Source of the DNA: Zea mays | Lineage: Eukaryota > Streptophyta > Magnoliopsida > Poales > Poaceae | DNA length: 64,000 bases | Direction: 5' to 3' | Assembly: GCF_902167145.1 (NCBI RefSeq) | Contig: NC_050098.1 | Location: forward strand, 130,708,207 to 130,772,206 | In this document: piece by piece, positions 1 to 10,747 of the stretch | How the letters are laid out: every line of letters starts with the position of its first letter | Position numbering within the stretch: position 1 is the stretch's first letter | Translations under genes and position numbers: made by a program | The notes under the pieces: generated by a model | The model's database searches: none | What the model was told of the DNA's origin: nothing | What the model saw: only the letters and a program-made list of their open reading frames with translations

Positions 1-835
1 ACGAAGCGAGGCTTCTTATGCGGTTGTGAATGAACCTGCAGCACAAGGCGACGACGATGGCCAACGCTAGCTCTGTGCTCCGGTACGGACTTCACAGTAG
101 TGACACCACCTTCACATACCCTTCGTCCTCGAGCACCACCCTTGGATCCAGCCTTGCCTACACCGGAGAAGTGCCTATCGCCGCCCACCTTGTTAGCTTC
201 ACAGAGAATGCGAGAGGAATACCAACTGCCTTGTACGGGGAGCCGGCAACCACGGGCGAGAGTCCTCCTCACCAGAGTTGGGGGAGAGGATGGGGGAGAT
301 CCGGGTCGAGGCCAAGGCTTAGACCCCGTCCCCAGCAAGTTCACCTCGCCAAGCGTGGGATCTGGTCGCTGGTACATGGAGCAACCTCGAGGTTGGACTC
401 GCCCATGGCGTGGAGGAGCTCGTCGCGGCGGGAGGCCAGGAAGGTCGCGAGCGTGGGGAGCGGGTGCGAGGAGATGGCGAGCACCAGCGCCTGCACGGTG
501 GGGGAGAGGAAGGAGTGCGGCGGCGTCGGTGTCTGGTGCGACCGCCGCGGCGAGGGGGTGGGCGCGGTGAGGTGTAGGAGCGAGTCGAGCGGGACCGAGG
601 AGCGGTTGCCAACGCGTGGAGTAGAACTGTGAATGGGAGGGGGCAGAGAGAGCTAGGTTGCTCGCGCGGACGGGGAAGGGGCAGATGGGAGGCGACGCAC
701 GCAGGACGACTGACGGACGACACACGAAAAATATGGATGTGGGATGGACGGTGGAGATTGAGGGACGACAGAACGGCAGAACGGCAGAACGTAAAGGAGG
801 CAGACTACTCTTACGTTCTTAATAAGTAGTATAGA
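1..835 (-). mobile_element. Helitron, 5'-terminal part (cut by window edge)
   Basis: Read on the minus strand, the sequence ending at 835 begins TCTATACTACTTATTAAG, which fits the maize Helitron 5' consensus TCTMTAYTAMYHNW. The next plus-strand base (836) is T, as expected for insertion between A and T. The 3' terminus (hairpin plus CTAG) would lie left of the window. The body from about 240 to 720 is strongly GC-rich and unlike the AT-rich DNA that follows. No Rep/helicase coding is visible, so it would be non-autonomous unless that lies outside the window. Confidence 0.65.
381..602 (-). pseudogene. Captured coding-like fragment, unidentified
   Basis: Read on the minus strand this GC-rich stretch has an open frame with exon-like composition. 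A Pro/Ser/His-rich start is followed by an amphipathic stretch (VQALVLAISSHPLPTLATF, then ASRRDELLHAMGESNLEVA). There is no start codon at its beginning and no stop at its end, as expected for a partial exon carried by a Helitron. I do not recognise the parent gene. Other overlapping frames in this segment are also open because of the high GC content, so coding identity is uncertain. Confidence 0.3.
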
Positions 836-836
836 T

Positions 837-935
837 AATCTGAACTCATAATCTAGTTGTTTGTTTACCTATTGGATTATTTGCGCTGGATTATATAATC
901 TGGAGAGATTATAACCTGAAACAAACAGGGCCTAA
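837..935. repeat. MITE-like AATCT/AGATT inverted-repeat fragment
   Basis: The stretch is built from alternating AATCT and AGATTA blocks (TAATCTGAACTCATAATCT, ATATAATCTGGAGAGATTAT) and ends AACAAACAGGGCCTA, a common end type of small grass MITEs. No clear target-site duplication is seen, so it is probably partial. Confidence 0.35.
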
Positions 936-948
936 GTTAGGGTGCGTT

Positions 949-1255
949 TGGTTGAGGAGCGAAGAGGAATAAAATGGCTCCATTCTTATCTTTTTATGTT
1001 TGGTTTCCAACAGAGGAGAGCGGAGTGGCTCCTGTAATCTATATATAGCAAATATTTAGGATGCTTTCGCTCCACCAAAACGACCGGATGCGAGCGCTCT
1101 CACGGACGAGAGCGCTCTCCTCCCTCTCCTCCACTCCACACTCATATGGCTCTCCAACCAAACAACGAACGGAGCGGCTCCACTCTATTATACTCTTCAA
1201 CCAAACAAAAAATGGAGCGATTTCGTTCTGCTCGCCAAACACAGAATAAAATAGC
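949..1255. mobile_element. MITE-like element with TTTGGTTGAGGAG / TTTGGCGAGCAG ends
   Basis: The left end reads GTGCGTTTGGTTGAGGAGCG. The reverse complement of the right end reads CTGTGTTTGGCGAGCAGAACG. Internal copies of GGAGCGGCTCC and CAACCAAACAA also face each other. This is a typical non-coding short inverted-repeat element. The target-site duplication and superfamily were not resolved. Confidence 0.45.
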
Positions 1256-1261
1256 TTAATT

Positions 1262-2109
1262 CCTAGAAACTGGAATGGGCAGACCTACAGTTGAGCGATG
1301 ATTTTGGTCAGGGGCAAAGCGTCCGGTGGAGGTCGTCCGATCTAGTGCTGATAGTATAGTAAAATAAGTTTATGTTTCATATAATCCCCTAAATGGCATT
1401 TTATCTGTAAGACAATGTTTGAGAATGGTGGACCAGTGAAGCGCGTTTACATGATGACATTTGGACAAAACCTAGTTTTCATAATGCATAAATTCAAATT
1501 TCTTCAGAAAAATCATGAGGAGGAGGGGCATGGGGTCGGCCATGGAGGAGGAGGTGAATGCGGCGCACAGTGGAAGTCGCTAAAGAAGCACGAGGAGGAG
1601 GAGGGGGAGCCAGGGCCAGCCGTGGAGGAGACGAATGTGGCGCGATGAGAGGAATACGGACGCAACGCTCACAGATTTCCATTGAAATGAAGAAAAGTTT
1701 CGGGGTTCATAGCACCACGCCCCACGCGCCGATCACAGCGGCGGTAGAAGACCTAGAATCACGGAGAGCGCTTGAGAACTGGTTGTCTTTTAAGGGAGTA
1801 GATTCAACCACGATGTTGGAATGTGTTCATCTTTCTTAGGGCTTGTTCTATTACAGTCCCCTCCAATCACCTTCTGGATTGGCGTAACCGAACAAGTTAC
1901 ATGGAGGAGTGAGATTCATTAGCAAGAATCGAAATAAAGATGTCCAAAACACAAAAATAGGAGAAATACAAGAACGGAATGCCCTAAGGCTATCTCGAGC
2001 AGCTTATCCATCTCCATCCCCATATTCAAATTTCACTCTGTGAACAGTGCAGTCTACCGTGCAGAACAGTGTTTTCGATGACTATATGGGTGGGTTGCTA
2101 AAGACGGTC
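1262..2109. other. Intergenic, no gene recognised
   Basis: Contains a purine-rich GAGGAGGAG tract (about 1515-1640) and, near 1841, a GGGCTTGTTCTATTACAG start resembling a small grass MITE whose other end I cannot place. The small open frames here have no recognisable domain. Confidence 0.5.
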
Positions 2110-2506
2110 TAAGATGCACTCCAACCGTTCCCCCTCCCCTCCTTAATATTTCATGTATTATTGATCACCCTTCCCAGTCACTTATAGGAGAGAGAAACAA
2201 AACCCCTCTACACGGGGAACTATAATCTTCTCCTTTCGTTAATCAGTGCTTTTAATTGTAAAATTAATCATTTTTAAGTTTGCTAGACAATGTGCATTAC
2301 GATACTACAAATATTGCAGTATTTTTTTAAAACTCTAAAAACTAATGTAGAAAAGTCAAATAGCTCAGTTAAAGTGTATATGGTTAGTTGAACAGGAAAT
2401 GCTTGGAGAGGAGATGAAATAAGGGAAAGAGAGGCATTTAAATATGAATAGAAAGTATGAATAGGGGGATTTGGAAGGGGAAATGGTTGGATTCAGCCTA
2501 ACACTT
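2110..2506. mobile_element. MITE-like element with CTCCAACCGTTCCCC inverted ends
   Basis: The left arm CTCCAACCGTTCCCCCTCCC is matched by the reverse complement of the right arm, ATCCAACCATTTCCCCTTCC, across about 390 bp. The interior is AT-rich and non-coding. The target-site duplication is not clear. Confidence 0.4.
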
Positions 2507-3137
2507 GAAAATGCATAGGATTTCAAAATGAAAGAAACTTCAGAAAGATGCCTTTAGAAGCAACATATGAAACAAAAACAAAAGATGTCTTTAGAAGATA
2601 TAGGAAAAACATAAACAATGAGGTTGTAGCTAGTGTTTAGAGTATATAATGGTACAAGGCGATGGAGATAGGTAAGTCGGGTGCATGGAGTGATAGATGT
2701 GGCAGGCCGTCCGGCTCACCACGTGGTCGGCCTACTAGGTAGGAGGTCGGACGACCCTTCTCTAGCGACCATCATGCATCATACGGTGTAGAAATCTCCT
2801 ATACATTGGTTGACAGTTGGAGGCTTCCCCAACTTGATTTGATTTGTATTTCCTTCACCCTTGGATTCAAAGCCCATGGATGGATGATGTGTCAACTTTT
2901 GAACGTGTCAACTTGTGTTGCATGAAGTTGTGCTCGAGTGTAGGACCAAAGAGGAGGGGCAGGGATGTGGCCAGTTGTCCACCCTAAAGACTGGGGTGGC
3001 TAGGGGATGGACGGTCGACCCCCTCGGCTCATGTCTTTGTCCAGAGGTGCCCCATGTTGTATGTTTTCGTCATATTTTGTCACATGCATCCAAATATCTC
3101 AACACTACTTGTTGAACTCATTATTATTACTTTTATT
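2507..3137. other. Intergenic, nothing recognised
   Basis: No conserved coding frame, RNA gene or clear repeat boundary was seen. A short open frame at 2915-3115 has no recognisable motif. Confidence 0.5.
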
Positions 3138-3390
3138 CACTACGCCATAAAGATTTTCTCATACTTAGGATAGTTTAAGGCCAAAGATGATGAAATAATG
3201 GCCATCAACAGTTACACATCGTTAGATATTAGTATTTTCTAGTGTGGAAGTGGTCCGACCATCGAAATTCTTGGCAGATTATTTTTAATGACTTGTACCA
3301 TAAATTGTTGGAAGGCGTTAATTTTTATGGGAAAGGCTTTTTTACGGTTTCAACATTAAAAAAATACCGATTTTCTTATGGCGTAGGACA
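3138..3390. mobile_element. Inverted-repeat element with CTACGCCATAA ends
   Basis: The left end reads CACTACGCCATAAAGATTTT. The right end, reversed, reads CCTACGCCATAAGAAAATC. The 11-bp core CTACGCCATAA is exact in both. The left end starts CACTA but the right does not, and no 3-bp duplication is seen, so assignment to the CACTA group is only a guess. Confidence 0.45.
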
Positions 3391-3479
3391 AATGTTCTCT
3401 CATCAAGACAAAGGGTCACCCATGGAGGAGTGTTTGGAAGTGGAGAATGAAAGTTGTTGACTCATGGAACCTGAAACAC

Positions 3480-4330
3480 CATGTGATTTCCTTTTATAAA
3501 AGACTGAGGAAGTTAAAGCGACGCATGATTACAGAATGATTCCTAATCTTTGATCCGAGTCTATAGACTCGAGAGTTGCATGAATGAGAGAGTCTCGACC
3601 AAAGGCAGATCGATAGAGACATGATAACTCAAGGCATTCTATAAGAAAAGTATCATTTGCTTGAATCAAGAACTCAACCAAATAAAACGAGGGGGCTCTT
3701 GTTAATAATATGTACCATGAATATCCAAATCAAGCTTAATGAAGCAGAGCCTATATGGAAGGGCTCATGAGCTCTATACAAGCCAAAGGGCTCAACAATA
3801 CTATCAGGAGGAAGTCTATAGTCAGAAGGGTTCTAGAAGTGCATATATGACAAAGATCCCAATATAGTAAGAGATAAGCATGTAAACATAGAGTTGGAAC
3901 TGTATACAACTCGGTACCAATCTAGTTTCATCATAAACTTGGTAACCGACTCTGTGCCTACCATGTAACCATTGCCCCTCTTTAGGATATAAAAAGAGGG
4001 CGAGGGAACTCGCTGATCATCAAAACATACAACCATAGATCCACCACACCTACGACATAGGATATTATCTCACACTAAGAGCCTGGATAATTGCCCCTCT
4101 TTAGGATATAAAAAGAGGGTGAGGGAACTTGCTGATCATCAAAACATACAACAATAGATCCACCACACCTACGACGTAGGATATTATCTCACACTAAGAG
4201 CCTGAATATGTATAAACCGCATGTCCCTTGTATCTTATACAAATACTATCAAACAATCTTCAACAATTAGTATGACAAAGAAAACACCATATTATTCATC
4301 GTTAACTAGAGTAGCTACACACTGACTGGT
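3480..4330 (+). repeat. Decayed gypsy-type LTR (promoter/R region)
   Basis: The stretch holds a TATA box in GGATATAAAAAGAGGG, then the block AAGAGCCTGAATATGTATAAACC followed by TGTCCCTTGTATCTTATAC, which is typical of the transcribed part of grass gypsy LTRs. Boundaries are uncertain, and no partner LTR, primer-binding site or pol was found, so it is a remnant. Confidence 0.5.
3971..4205 (+). repeat. Tandem duplication, 119-bp unit, containing a TATA box
   Basis: Unit 1 starts at 3971 and unit 2 at 4090, each with ATTGCCCCTCTTTAGGATAT. They differ at only a handful of positions (for example GGGCGAGGG versus GGGTGAGGG). Each unit carries its own TATAAAAAG box. The duplication lies inside the LTR remnant. 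Confidence 0.9.
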
Positions 4331-4767
4331 GATTGTTCTAGTAACACATCAATTATAGCATTTACTACATTCATCCAACTGAACAAACTCAACACTAGGT
4401 TGAGAGATGGGAAGGGGTGCAATAAATGTGACTTATGTGAGAAGACTTAAAAATGGGCCAGTATACCATTTTGATTTATTTGAAGACACATTCTTAAGAT
4501 GAGAATCTATTATTAGAAACACAAGAAATATTTCAATGGTCATAGAGGAGCCAATTACTATTTATAATTGAATTTATAAATTGTGTCTTTAGCACAAACA
4601 ATATTGAGTAGTCTTCATTGTAAAATGAAGTTCAATCTTCTGATTACCTAAACATGTGGGTAATGGGCATGATAAATAACTTTGGTTTACTATGAGGTGG
4701 TGCTAAAAGGTGTGGTGTAGTATTGGTTTATTAATTTGCGTTTAGTTGTGGCTATGTGTGTGGTGTA

Positions 4768-4993
4768 TTCCCTCCATTTCAATTTATAATTCGTTTGGCT
4801 TTTCCCCTGAAGTTTAACCAGTTCGTCTAATTAAAAAAATCATAATTATTATTAATGTTTAAAGTAATATCGTTTAGCGTATAATAACTTGGCTTTGATT
4901 TTTTTTCATTTTTTACAAATTTTTTTTGAATAAGACGATCCGTTCAAACTTGGTATGAAAAGTTAAATGAATTATAGATTGGGACTGAGGGAG
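4768..4993. mobile_element. Stowaway (Tc1/Mariner) MITE
   Basis: A 226-bp element flanked by TA on both sides (4766-4767 and 4994-4995). The left end TTCCCTCCATTTCAATTTAT and the reverse complement of the right end CTCCCTCAGTCCCAATCTAT show the CTCCCTCCGTTCC-type terminus common to grass Stowaway elements. It is non-coding. Confidence 0.88.
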
Positions 4994-5054
4994 TATTCAG
5001 TAATAGCCGGACGTTTGCAACTTTAATTCGGCACATGACAAACCCACACAAATA

Positions 5055-5356
5055 TGAGTCTATTTGGTTCAGCTGTAGAATTTTTAAAAATTTGATTCTA
5101 GCTATGAGTTGACAATTGTAAAAAACTAAAATTTATTTAATTGAAACAACTATCAACTATAGATTCTATAAGAGCATGATAGCTTCTAACATGGATGACA
5201 AAAATCTAGAAATTTTGGGTTAGAATGTAATTCTGAATTGAACTAGAGAAATATATAGATTTACATAAATCTATTCTGTTGTTGTAGCCATTTGGTTGAG
5301 ATTTCATATTTTTGGCAGCGAATCGGGTTCAGAAAGCTAAACCAAACACACCCTAT
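5055..5356. mobile_element. MITE-like element with TTTGGTTCAGCT / TTTGGTTTAGCT ends
   Basis: The left end contains ATTTGGTTCAGCTGTAGAAT. The right end, reversed, contains GTGTTTGGTTTAGCTTTCTG. The interior is AT-rich and has facing repeats around ATTCTAGCTATGAG and CTATAGATTCTATAAG. The target-site duplication was not resolved. Confidence 0.45.
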
Positions 5357-5639
5357 ATGATTCTAACAGTCTATACTTGGTGCTCTAGCCTTCAACATGC
5401 ACTAGGTGTATGCCCGTGCGTTGCTACGGAGTCAGCATGTACTGGTAAGATTCAATGAGATGTAAAAGCACTATGATAAAAATACATTGATGTGCAAAAA
5501 TAATTATTGTTATTCTATACTTTTGTTAGTTACATACCTAAAAAATATAGTACAATGACTGTGTGTTGCAATGACACACAGATTCGATAAAATGTTAATG
5601 TACAACCATCGGTACCATGCAAACTTTTGTTATTTATGA

Positions 5640-5700
5640 TCTAAAAAATTTTAGGTAAGTGCTCGTGCGTTGCAACTGGAACATATAATACCATGATAAT
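5640..5700 (-). repeat. Second, degenerate Helitron 3'-end-like motif
   Basis: TTAGGTAAGTGCTCGTGCG, then TTGCAACTGG, resembles the reversed 3' terminus at 5402 but starts TTAG instead of CTAG. It is about 250 bp inside the true end and likely a duplicated subterminal sequence or an older nested end. Confidence 0.5.
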
Positions 5701-6148
5701 TTGTATACAAAAGTGTGTTATAAGAAAAAGATTTTATAAATCCTAGCTAGCCATACATAAATTTTGTTATTTTAATCTAGCTATTTCACCACTACATTGC
5801 AACCATCGGTACCATGCAAACTTCTATTTATGATTTTAATAATGCTATATCAATTGCATCATGACAATATAATGTGATAATTTATATGTATAAGTCTCGA
5901 TTTTGACATGTGATAATTTTTAGATCCCCGTACATAAACATATGATTTAAATATATGAATATAACTGAGTAAGGTAAAAATGTTGGCTCCCTGGATAGAA
6001 AGCGAAAAGATAGAGCTAATCTTAACCAAAGCATGAGATCATGGCTTCAATTTTTGCTACAATATAACATTAGATTTCAACAACTATGAGATCTGCAAGT
6101 GACTCTCAAGTTTTAGCAGCTAAATCATCGAGAATCAAAACTTATTAC

Positions 6149-6254
6149 CTTGAGGGGTTTTGAACGACCACATGGTGGGCATCATCCGAGTCTCGTACAA
6201 CTTCACCTCCGCAGACTTCTGCCGGCTGTAGAGCGCGACGTTCGAGTCTTGCAC
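6149..6254 (-). pseudogene. Captured exon of an unidentified gene
   Basis: On the minus strand a 106-bp open segment is bounded by a 3' splice site (GTTGTAG before 6254) and a 5' splice site (GTAATAAG after 6149). In the frame that stays open it reads QDSNVALYSRQKSAEVKLY and continues ETRMMPTMWSFKTPQ. The clean splice borders and the balanced codon content suggest a real exon taken from a host gene. I do not recognise the family. It lies in the same minus-strand Helitron as the PH-domain fragment and could be spliced with it. Confidence 0.55.
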
Positions 6255-6730
6255 CTACAACCACAAGAGTACTTTTTTGTTGTTAACACTTATCAGAAGC
6301 AACTTCACTGAACAATTAGATAGAAATGGGACACTATTCTGGAGACTCCACGCCTCCGAGGAGTAGGAAATGATGCTTAAGTTACTTGGACGACACTCCT
6401 AAACTTTTCCTAGCTGGCTAGCAGAATTTTGAGCTTTGGAGCTTGGAGAACAGGGGAGGAGCAAAAGATGTCTATGTTGTACTAATAGTCTAATACTAAT
6501 AGAGCACTTTGTCACAACAACTCTTTGCACAAGAATAAAAAATATTTGAACTTTTTCCATGGTAAAACTTGATATCAAAGAAGAGAAAATCAGGTGGTCC
6601 AATTGATCCCCCCCCCGAGAAATTCACCATCATGGTGTTTAATCCAGGATTTCTACGAATAGCACCATGGAAAGTTCAGAATCAAGAACATCTGAACATA
6701 CTAAGAACAAAATGAACCGCACCAAGTCAC

Positions 6731-7140
6731 TTGAATCTAAAAAACTATCCAAGCAAAGAGAAATAGATCGTCCAAGCAAAGAAAGCTTACATGTACTGAA
6801 TCTGAAAAAAGTCAAAAACATGTCAAGAATGAATAAAGACTAATCTGAAAAAAGAGACAAAAGCATGCCAAGAATGAATAAAAACTATGATTAATCTGAA
6901 AACATGTCAAAATCGACCACACACTAAGCAAAGAAAGGTGGCCTACCTGAATCTAAAAGAAATTGTCCAAGCAAAGAGAAATAGACTGTCCAAGCAAAAA
7001 AAGCTTACTTGTACTGAATCTGAAAAGGACAAAAACATATAAAGAATGCATAAAAACTACGATGAATCTGAAAAAACGTGTCAAGATCGACGACTCATTA
7101 AGCAAATAAAGGTGGCCTGCACTGAATCTAAAAAACTTGT
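6731..7140. repeat. Direct duplication inside the Helitron (period about 218 bp)
   Basis: Copy 1 begins TTGAATCTAAAAAACTATCC (6731) and copy 2 CTGAATCTAAAAGAAATTGT (about 6949). Each continues with CCAAGCAAAGAGAAATAGA, a CTTAC.TGTACTGAATCTG block, and AAGGTGGCCTRC near its end. A third start appears at about 7122. The copies have diverged by substitutions and small indels. Confidence 0.7.
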
Positions 7141-7254
7141 CAATGTGAGAGAAAGTATATAGAAACATGTCAAGGTCTGCTGATTATTGGAAAATAAGTT
7201 TTGATGTAAATGTGAGAGAAAGTATAACTTACATAGGCATCCTATAGTTTTAGT

Positions 7255-7405
7255 TCAAGATCCGCGCCCAGGTCCTCCCCGCGGCAGCGTCCTTGGAGGC
7301 AGGATCTTCGAGTAGGAGAGCACTCTGCCATGGATCGCGAACCAGCGCGACTGCCACCCCTTGCCGATGTTTGTCCACGTGTACAACACCTCTGTGACTA
7401 CCGGT
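7255..7405 (-). pseudogene. Captured PH-domain exon, oxysterol-binding-protein-related (ORP-like)
   Basis: The minus-strand frame contains LYTWTNIGKGWQSRWFAIHG followed by RVLSYSKI. This is the beta1-beta3 part of the PH domain of plant oxysterol-binding-protein-related proteins, which bind phosphoinositides and move sterols or lipids between membranes. After SYSKI the frame loses resemblance to the family (Pro/Arg/Gly-rich), so only part of the domain is present. There is no OSBP lipid-binding domain anywhere in the element. It is a gene fragment carried by the Helitron, not a working ORP. The open frame extends upstream to a Met at 7467, but this start is probably fortuitous. Confidence 0.72.
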
Positions 7406-9179
7406 GCCTCCCTCATGTCCTCAGTCGATGTGGTCATGTGGAGCGGTCGCTGGCCACTCCCCGACAAGGCACCAGGGTAGGTGATTTTAAATTAAAAAAT
7501 ACAAAACCAAGGAAACAATATATTGAGGTGGTAAAACAAAGGCGGCTTAACACGTAGACCATGGGCCAATATATCATAAATGAGCCAAAGGATGATCTTC
7601 AAGCCCTACAGAGGACTGGAAAAATCACATGGGAACAAATCATAGTATCCAATCTAAGCCCTATTAGCGAAATCAATATTGTTACCAGTCCTCATATTGT
7701 TTGTTCAGTCATATGTCATTCTACATATTATTAGTGCTAGATATTAGAAGCTCCTACTAAGCCTATATGGCTGTATTGATACAACTTTGTTGCTTTCTCT
7801 GCATTTTCAGTTTATGAAAATATTGGATGGTTTTAGCCATTTGGTCTACATAACAAATATACTCCTACCGTCCTACGTTCAGTTTCATGTGTGGTACCGG
7901 GGTAAGGACAATGCATAAATGAAATAAGAGAAGTCCTTTTATTAATATATACAGTTTGTCGTACACAATTTAGTTCCAGAAAAGCAAGAAATAAAATATC
8001 TAAAAGAAAGTCCAAAACACAATGAATTTAGTGGCCCAATCTGCATCCCAAAAAAATATGGATGTTACTGTGTATACTCGATTTTGTTTTTCAGTTTCAA
8101 CTAATGTATTTCCCATTCAGATAATCAAGCCATATAACAATTTTCACCAAAAATGAAATATTTAGTCACAGTTGTACCCTTCAGAAGAAGCTTTTGCTAT
8201 AACTAAAAAAAGGTCAGCACAACTTTCACCATATAATAATTTCCTTTGTCAAATACAAATATATTTGAACATCGACCAATGGCCAAACAAAGGAGTTAGT
8301 GTTGCTCATCTTATGTCACAACTAACATTATGCCATTGATTTACAATCTGCGCATATGTGTTGTACGCACTGCTCATGTAAACATATGGGCAATTACCAC
8401 CTAGCCATGATATACATAGCGACATGATTCACAAATGCTTAAACTTAGCAAGACATGATATACAGAGCGACATGATGCATGGAAATTGATGTTTAAGGAC
8501 TAACTTCTTTAATAGGATTGGCTGACAAAGGCATGTGAAATTCTGATGGAAGTGGGTAATCCACCATGGCCAGATAATCGAATGAATAGTCGTAACATGT
8601 AATTTGGCACACAAGTTAGAAGTAGCTTTATAACACAATGGTCAGTAATCAAATGAAGGTCAAAGAAAACATGTAGTACTATGCATTATATGAAAGTATA
8701 ATAATGGCAAACAGAGGGAGGGATCTGATCAGCTTATTAACCCATATCACCAACTAAAATGCAAACATAAATAGCTAACAAAATGTATACAGTTGGAGGT
8801 CAACAATTTGGTACTAAATGATAAATAAAAGCCAATATTAGTTACTCCGCATGCAGTTACCTCTGTGAATATCACAACATCTGGATCTCTTCTTGGTCAA
8901 TAGCAAAAAAGGAAAACAACAGTCTCGTGTTCTATGTAGAGGACATGAGGCAAACCTAAGACATTCAGTGGTCATGCATTGCATAATATATCACACCAGA
9001 AAGAAGTAACCATATTCTATCCAAGTCATAGAAACAAAGAAACACAACAACCTTGAGTAAGCATGCACTCTAACGAAGGTACCTCAAACTGAATTTGTAA
9101 ATCAATCTGGTCAGCAATATAGCAGTAGCTGAACAACCATTTTGTGGATTCGAAAAAGAAGAGATCCAGATGCTCTTCT

Positions 9180-9590
9180 TTGGTGGGTGGAGCAGATGGG
9201 GACGGGAGGATGATGCTGGTGGAGGGGGCTATGAGGAGGCACCGGAGGGAGGCCGCGCGCTGCGGAGGTAGGGGTGGTGGTGGCGTGGCGAGAGAGGTGC
9301 ACAAGGAAGGCGACTGCCATGGTGGTGGTCGTCGTCGGTGGTGGAGAGGATATCTGAGCACCACAGTGTCGAAGAAGGCATGCAGATGGGCCCTTGAGCG
9401 GCGCGCCCGGGAGGCTGCAGACGGAGGAACGATGGGGGGAGACACAATTGGTGAGGGCCGTCGGCGGCTCGCGTGGAGGGGGGAGGCGGGGGGACGAACG
9501 TGGGCGTGGGCGGGCGGACGGTGTAGATTCACAGAAGCGAGCAGACGGTGCAGATTCACCGAAGGCAGAACCAGGGGAGGCAGGCTACCC
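9180..9590 (-). other. GC-rich segment at the Helitron 5' end
   Basis: A sharp rise in GC content, with CpG-rich and GGCGG-type runs, begins within 30 bp of the 5' terminus at 9618. Several overlapping open frames exist on both strands, as expected from GC content alone, and none shows a domain. It looks like a captured promoter or first-exon region. Confidence 0.45.
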
Positions 9591-9696
9591 CCTTGCAGCC
9601 TTAATATAGTAGTATAGATTAGTCCACCATAATATATTGTATATTGAGAGAGTTGTATGTTAGTCGATCTGTCTCTTGTATGGTGTAGTTTAGCGT

Positions 9697-10246
9697 AGGC
9701 CTGGTTACAAGCACCATAGTTTTAAAAAAAACTGGTTTCTCTCCCTAGTTTGTAGAAATTGGTTTTATGAAGAAAAAACTAGGTGTGCATGTTTGGAACA
9801 CAATTTCTTGAAAACAGTTTTTAGTTTTTTCAATACACAAAGTCAAGTCTACCCTTACTCTATTTAAAAGTAATTGATTCAATTATTCCCTTCTATTTTT
9901 AATTTGCTACTAATTTTAAATATAGATTAAAGTCATATTGTTAAATTTGAAATTTTCAAATAATAACTAAACATTTAAATTAGACAGAGCAGGCATTAAG
10001 TGGATCACATGCATAGGCATGAGAGTGGTGACAATCACCGTAATTTCAACCAAACCAACTAAGGAGAATATCTAATTTGCTAGACAAAAATGAGTTTTAG
10101 CTAGGGATGAATATCTTCTTAGTTTCTTAGAGATTGAAAATCTAGTTTCTAGAAACTGAATCATAAATTGGTGTGTTTGAAAGTACTCCAGTTTTTTAAA
10201 AACTTGTTTGTAAAAAAACTGGAAACTAGGTGCTTCCAAATAGCCT
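9697..10246. mobile_element. Inverted-terminal non-coding element
   Basis: The left end reads GGCCTGGTTACAAGCACC then ATAGTTTT. The right end, reversed, reads GGCTATTTGGAAGCACC then TAGTTTCC. The interior is AT-rich with facing AAAACTGG/CCAGTTTT blocks. It resembles a MITE, but a target-site duplication was not found. Confidence 0.45.
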
Positions 10247-10747
10247 TTAAGACTGTCTAATGCAGATAGTGTAAAATAGACTACATGGCTCAACTTCCAC
10301 TAGTGCCTGAGAAAGCGACGATTGCGTATGTTCCTCGTGAAACCACAGTACCACACACGTCCCCGTCTTCTGGTCGACAAATTTATTAGATGTGTAGGGG
10401 TTAAAATGTATCACGATCCAAATTTTCTTCACAATTTTTAGGGCTCTAAATAAATTATAGTTCAAAAATAGTTAGAAATAGAGCCTGATTCTAATCTGAC
10501 CCGATACTTAAATTTTATAGTATAAAATTTAGAGCACATTATCACCCTCACATGTGCGTGCCTATTTCTGGATCACAATAATATCCGAACTAATAAACTG
10601 AGCCCACGTCCCTAAAAAATAATAAGTCCAAAGTTTTTTTCCAGGTGAAGTTAGACCCAAGAGCTCCAAATCCTAGGCCCATGGCAAACAGGTCCATATC
10701 TAGTTAGACCTAGACAGGTCCAAACTGAGGCTCCGAGAAATCTTGGC
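10247..10747. other. Intergenic, nothing recognised
   Basis: AT-rich sequence without a convincing coding frame or repeat boundary. The short open frame at 10247-10465 (minus) has no recognisable motif. Confidence 0.5.

Larger units (their letters stand above)
5402..9618 (-). mobile_element. Non-autonomous gene-capturing Helitron (4.2 kb)
   Basis: On the minus strand the 5' end (9618) reads TCTATACTACTATATTAAGG, matching TCTMTAYTAMYHNW. The 3' end (5402) reads GCACGGGCATACACCTAG, matching the maize Helitron 3' consensus, with a CCGT...ACGG hairpin just inside. The flanking bases are A (5401) and T (9619), the expected AT insertion site. No Rep/helicase is present. It carries at least two exon-like gene fragments (6149-6254 and 7255-7405), a GC-rich segment beside the 5' end (9180-9590) and repeated AT-rich filler. 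Confidence 0.87.
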
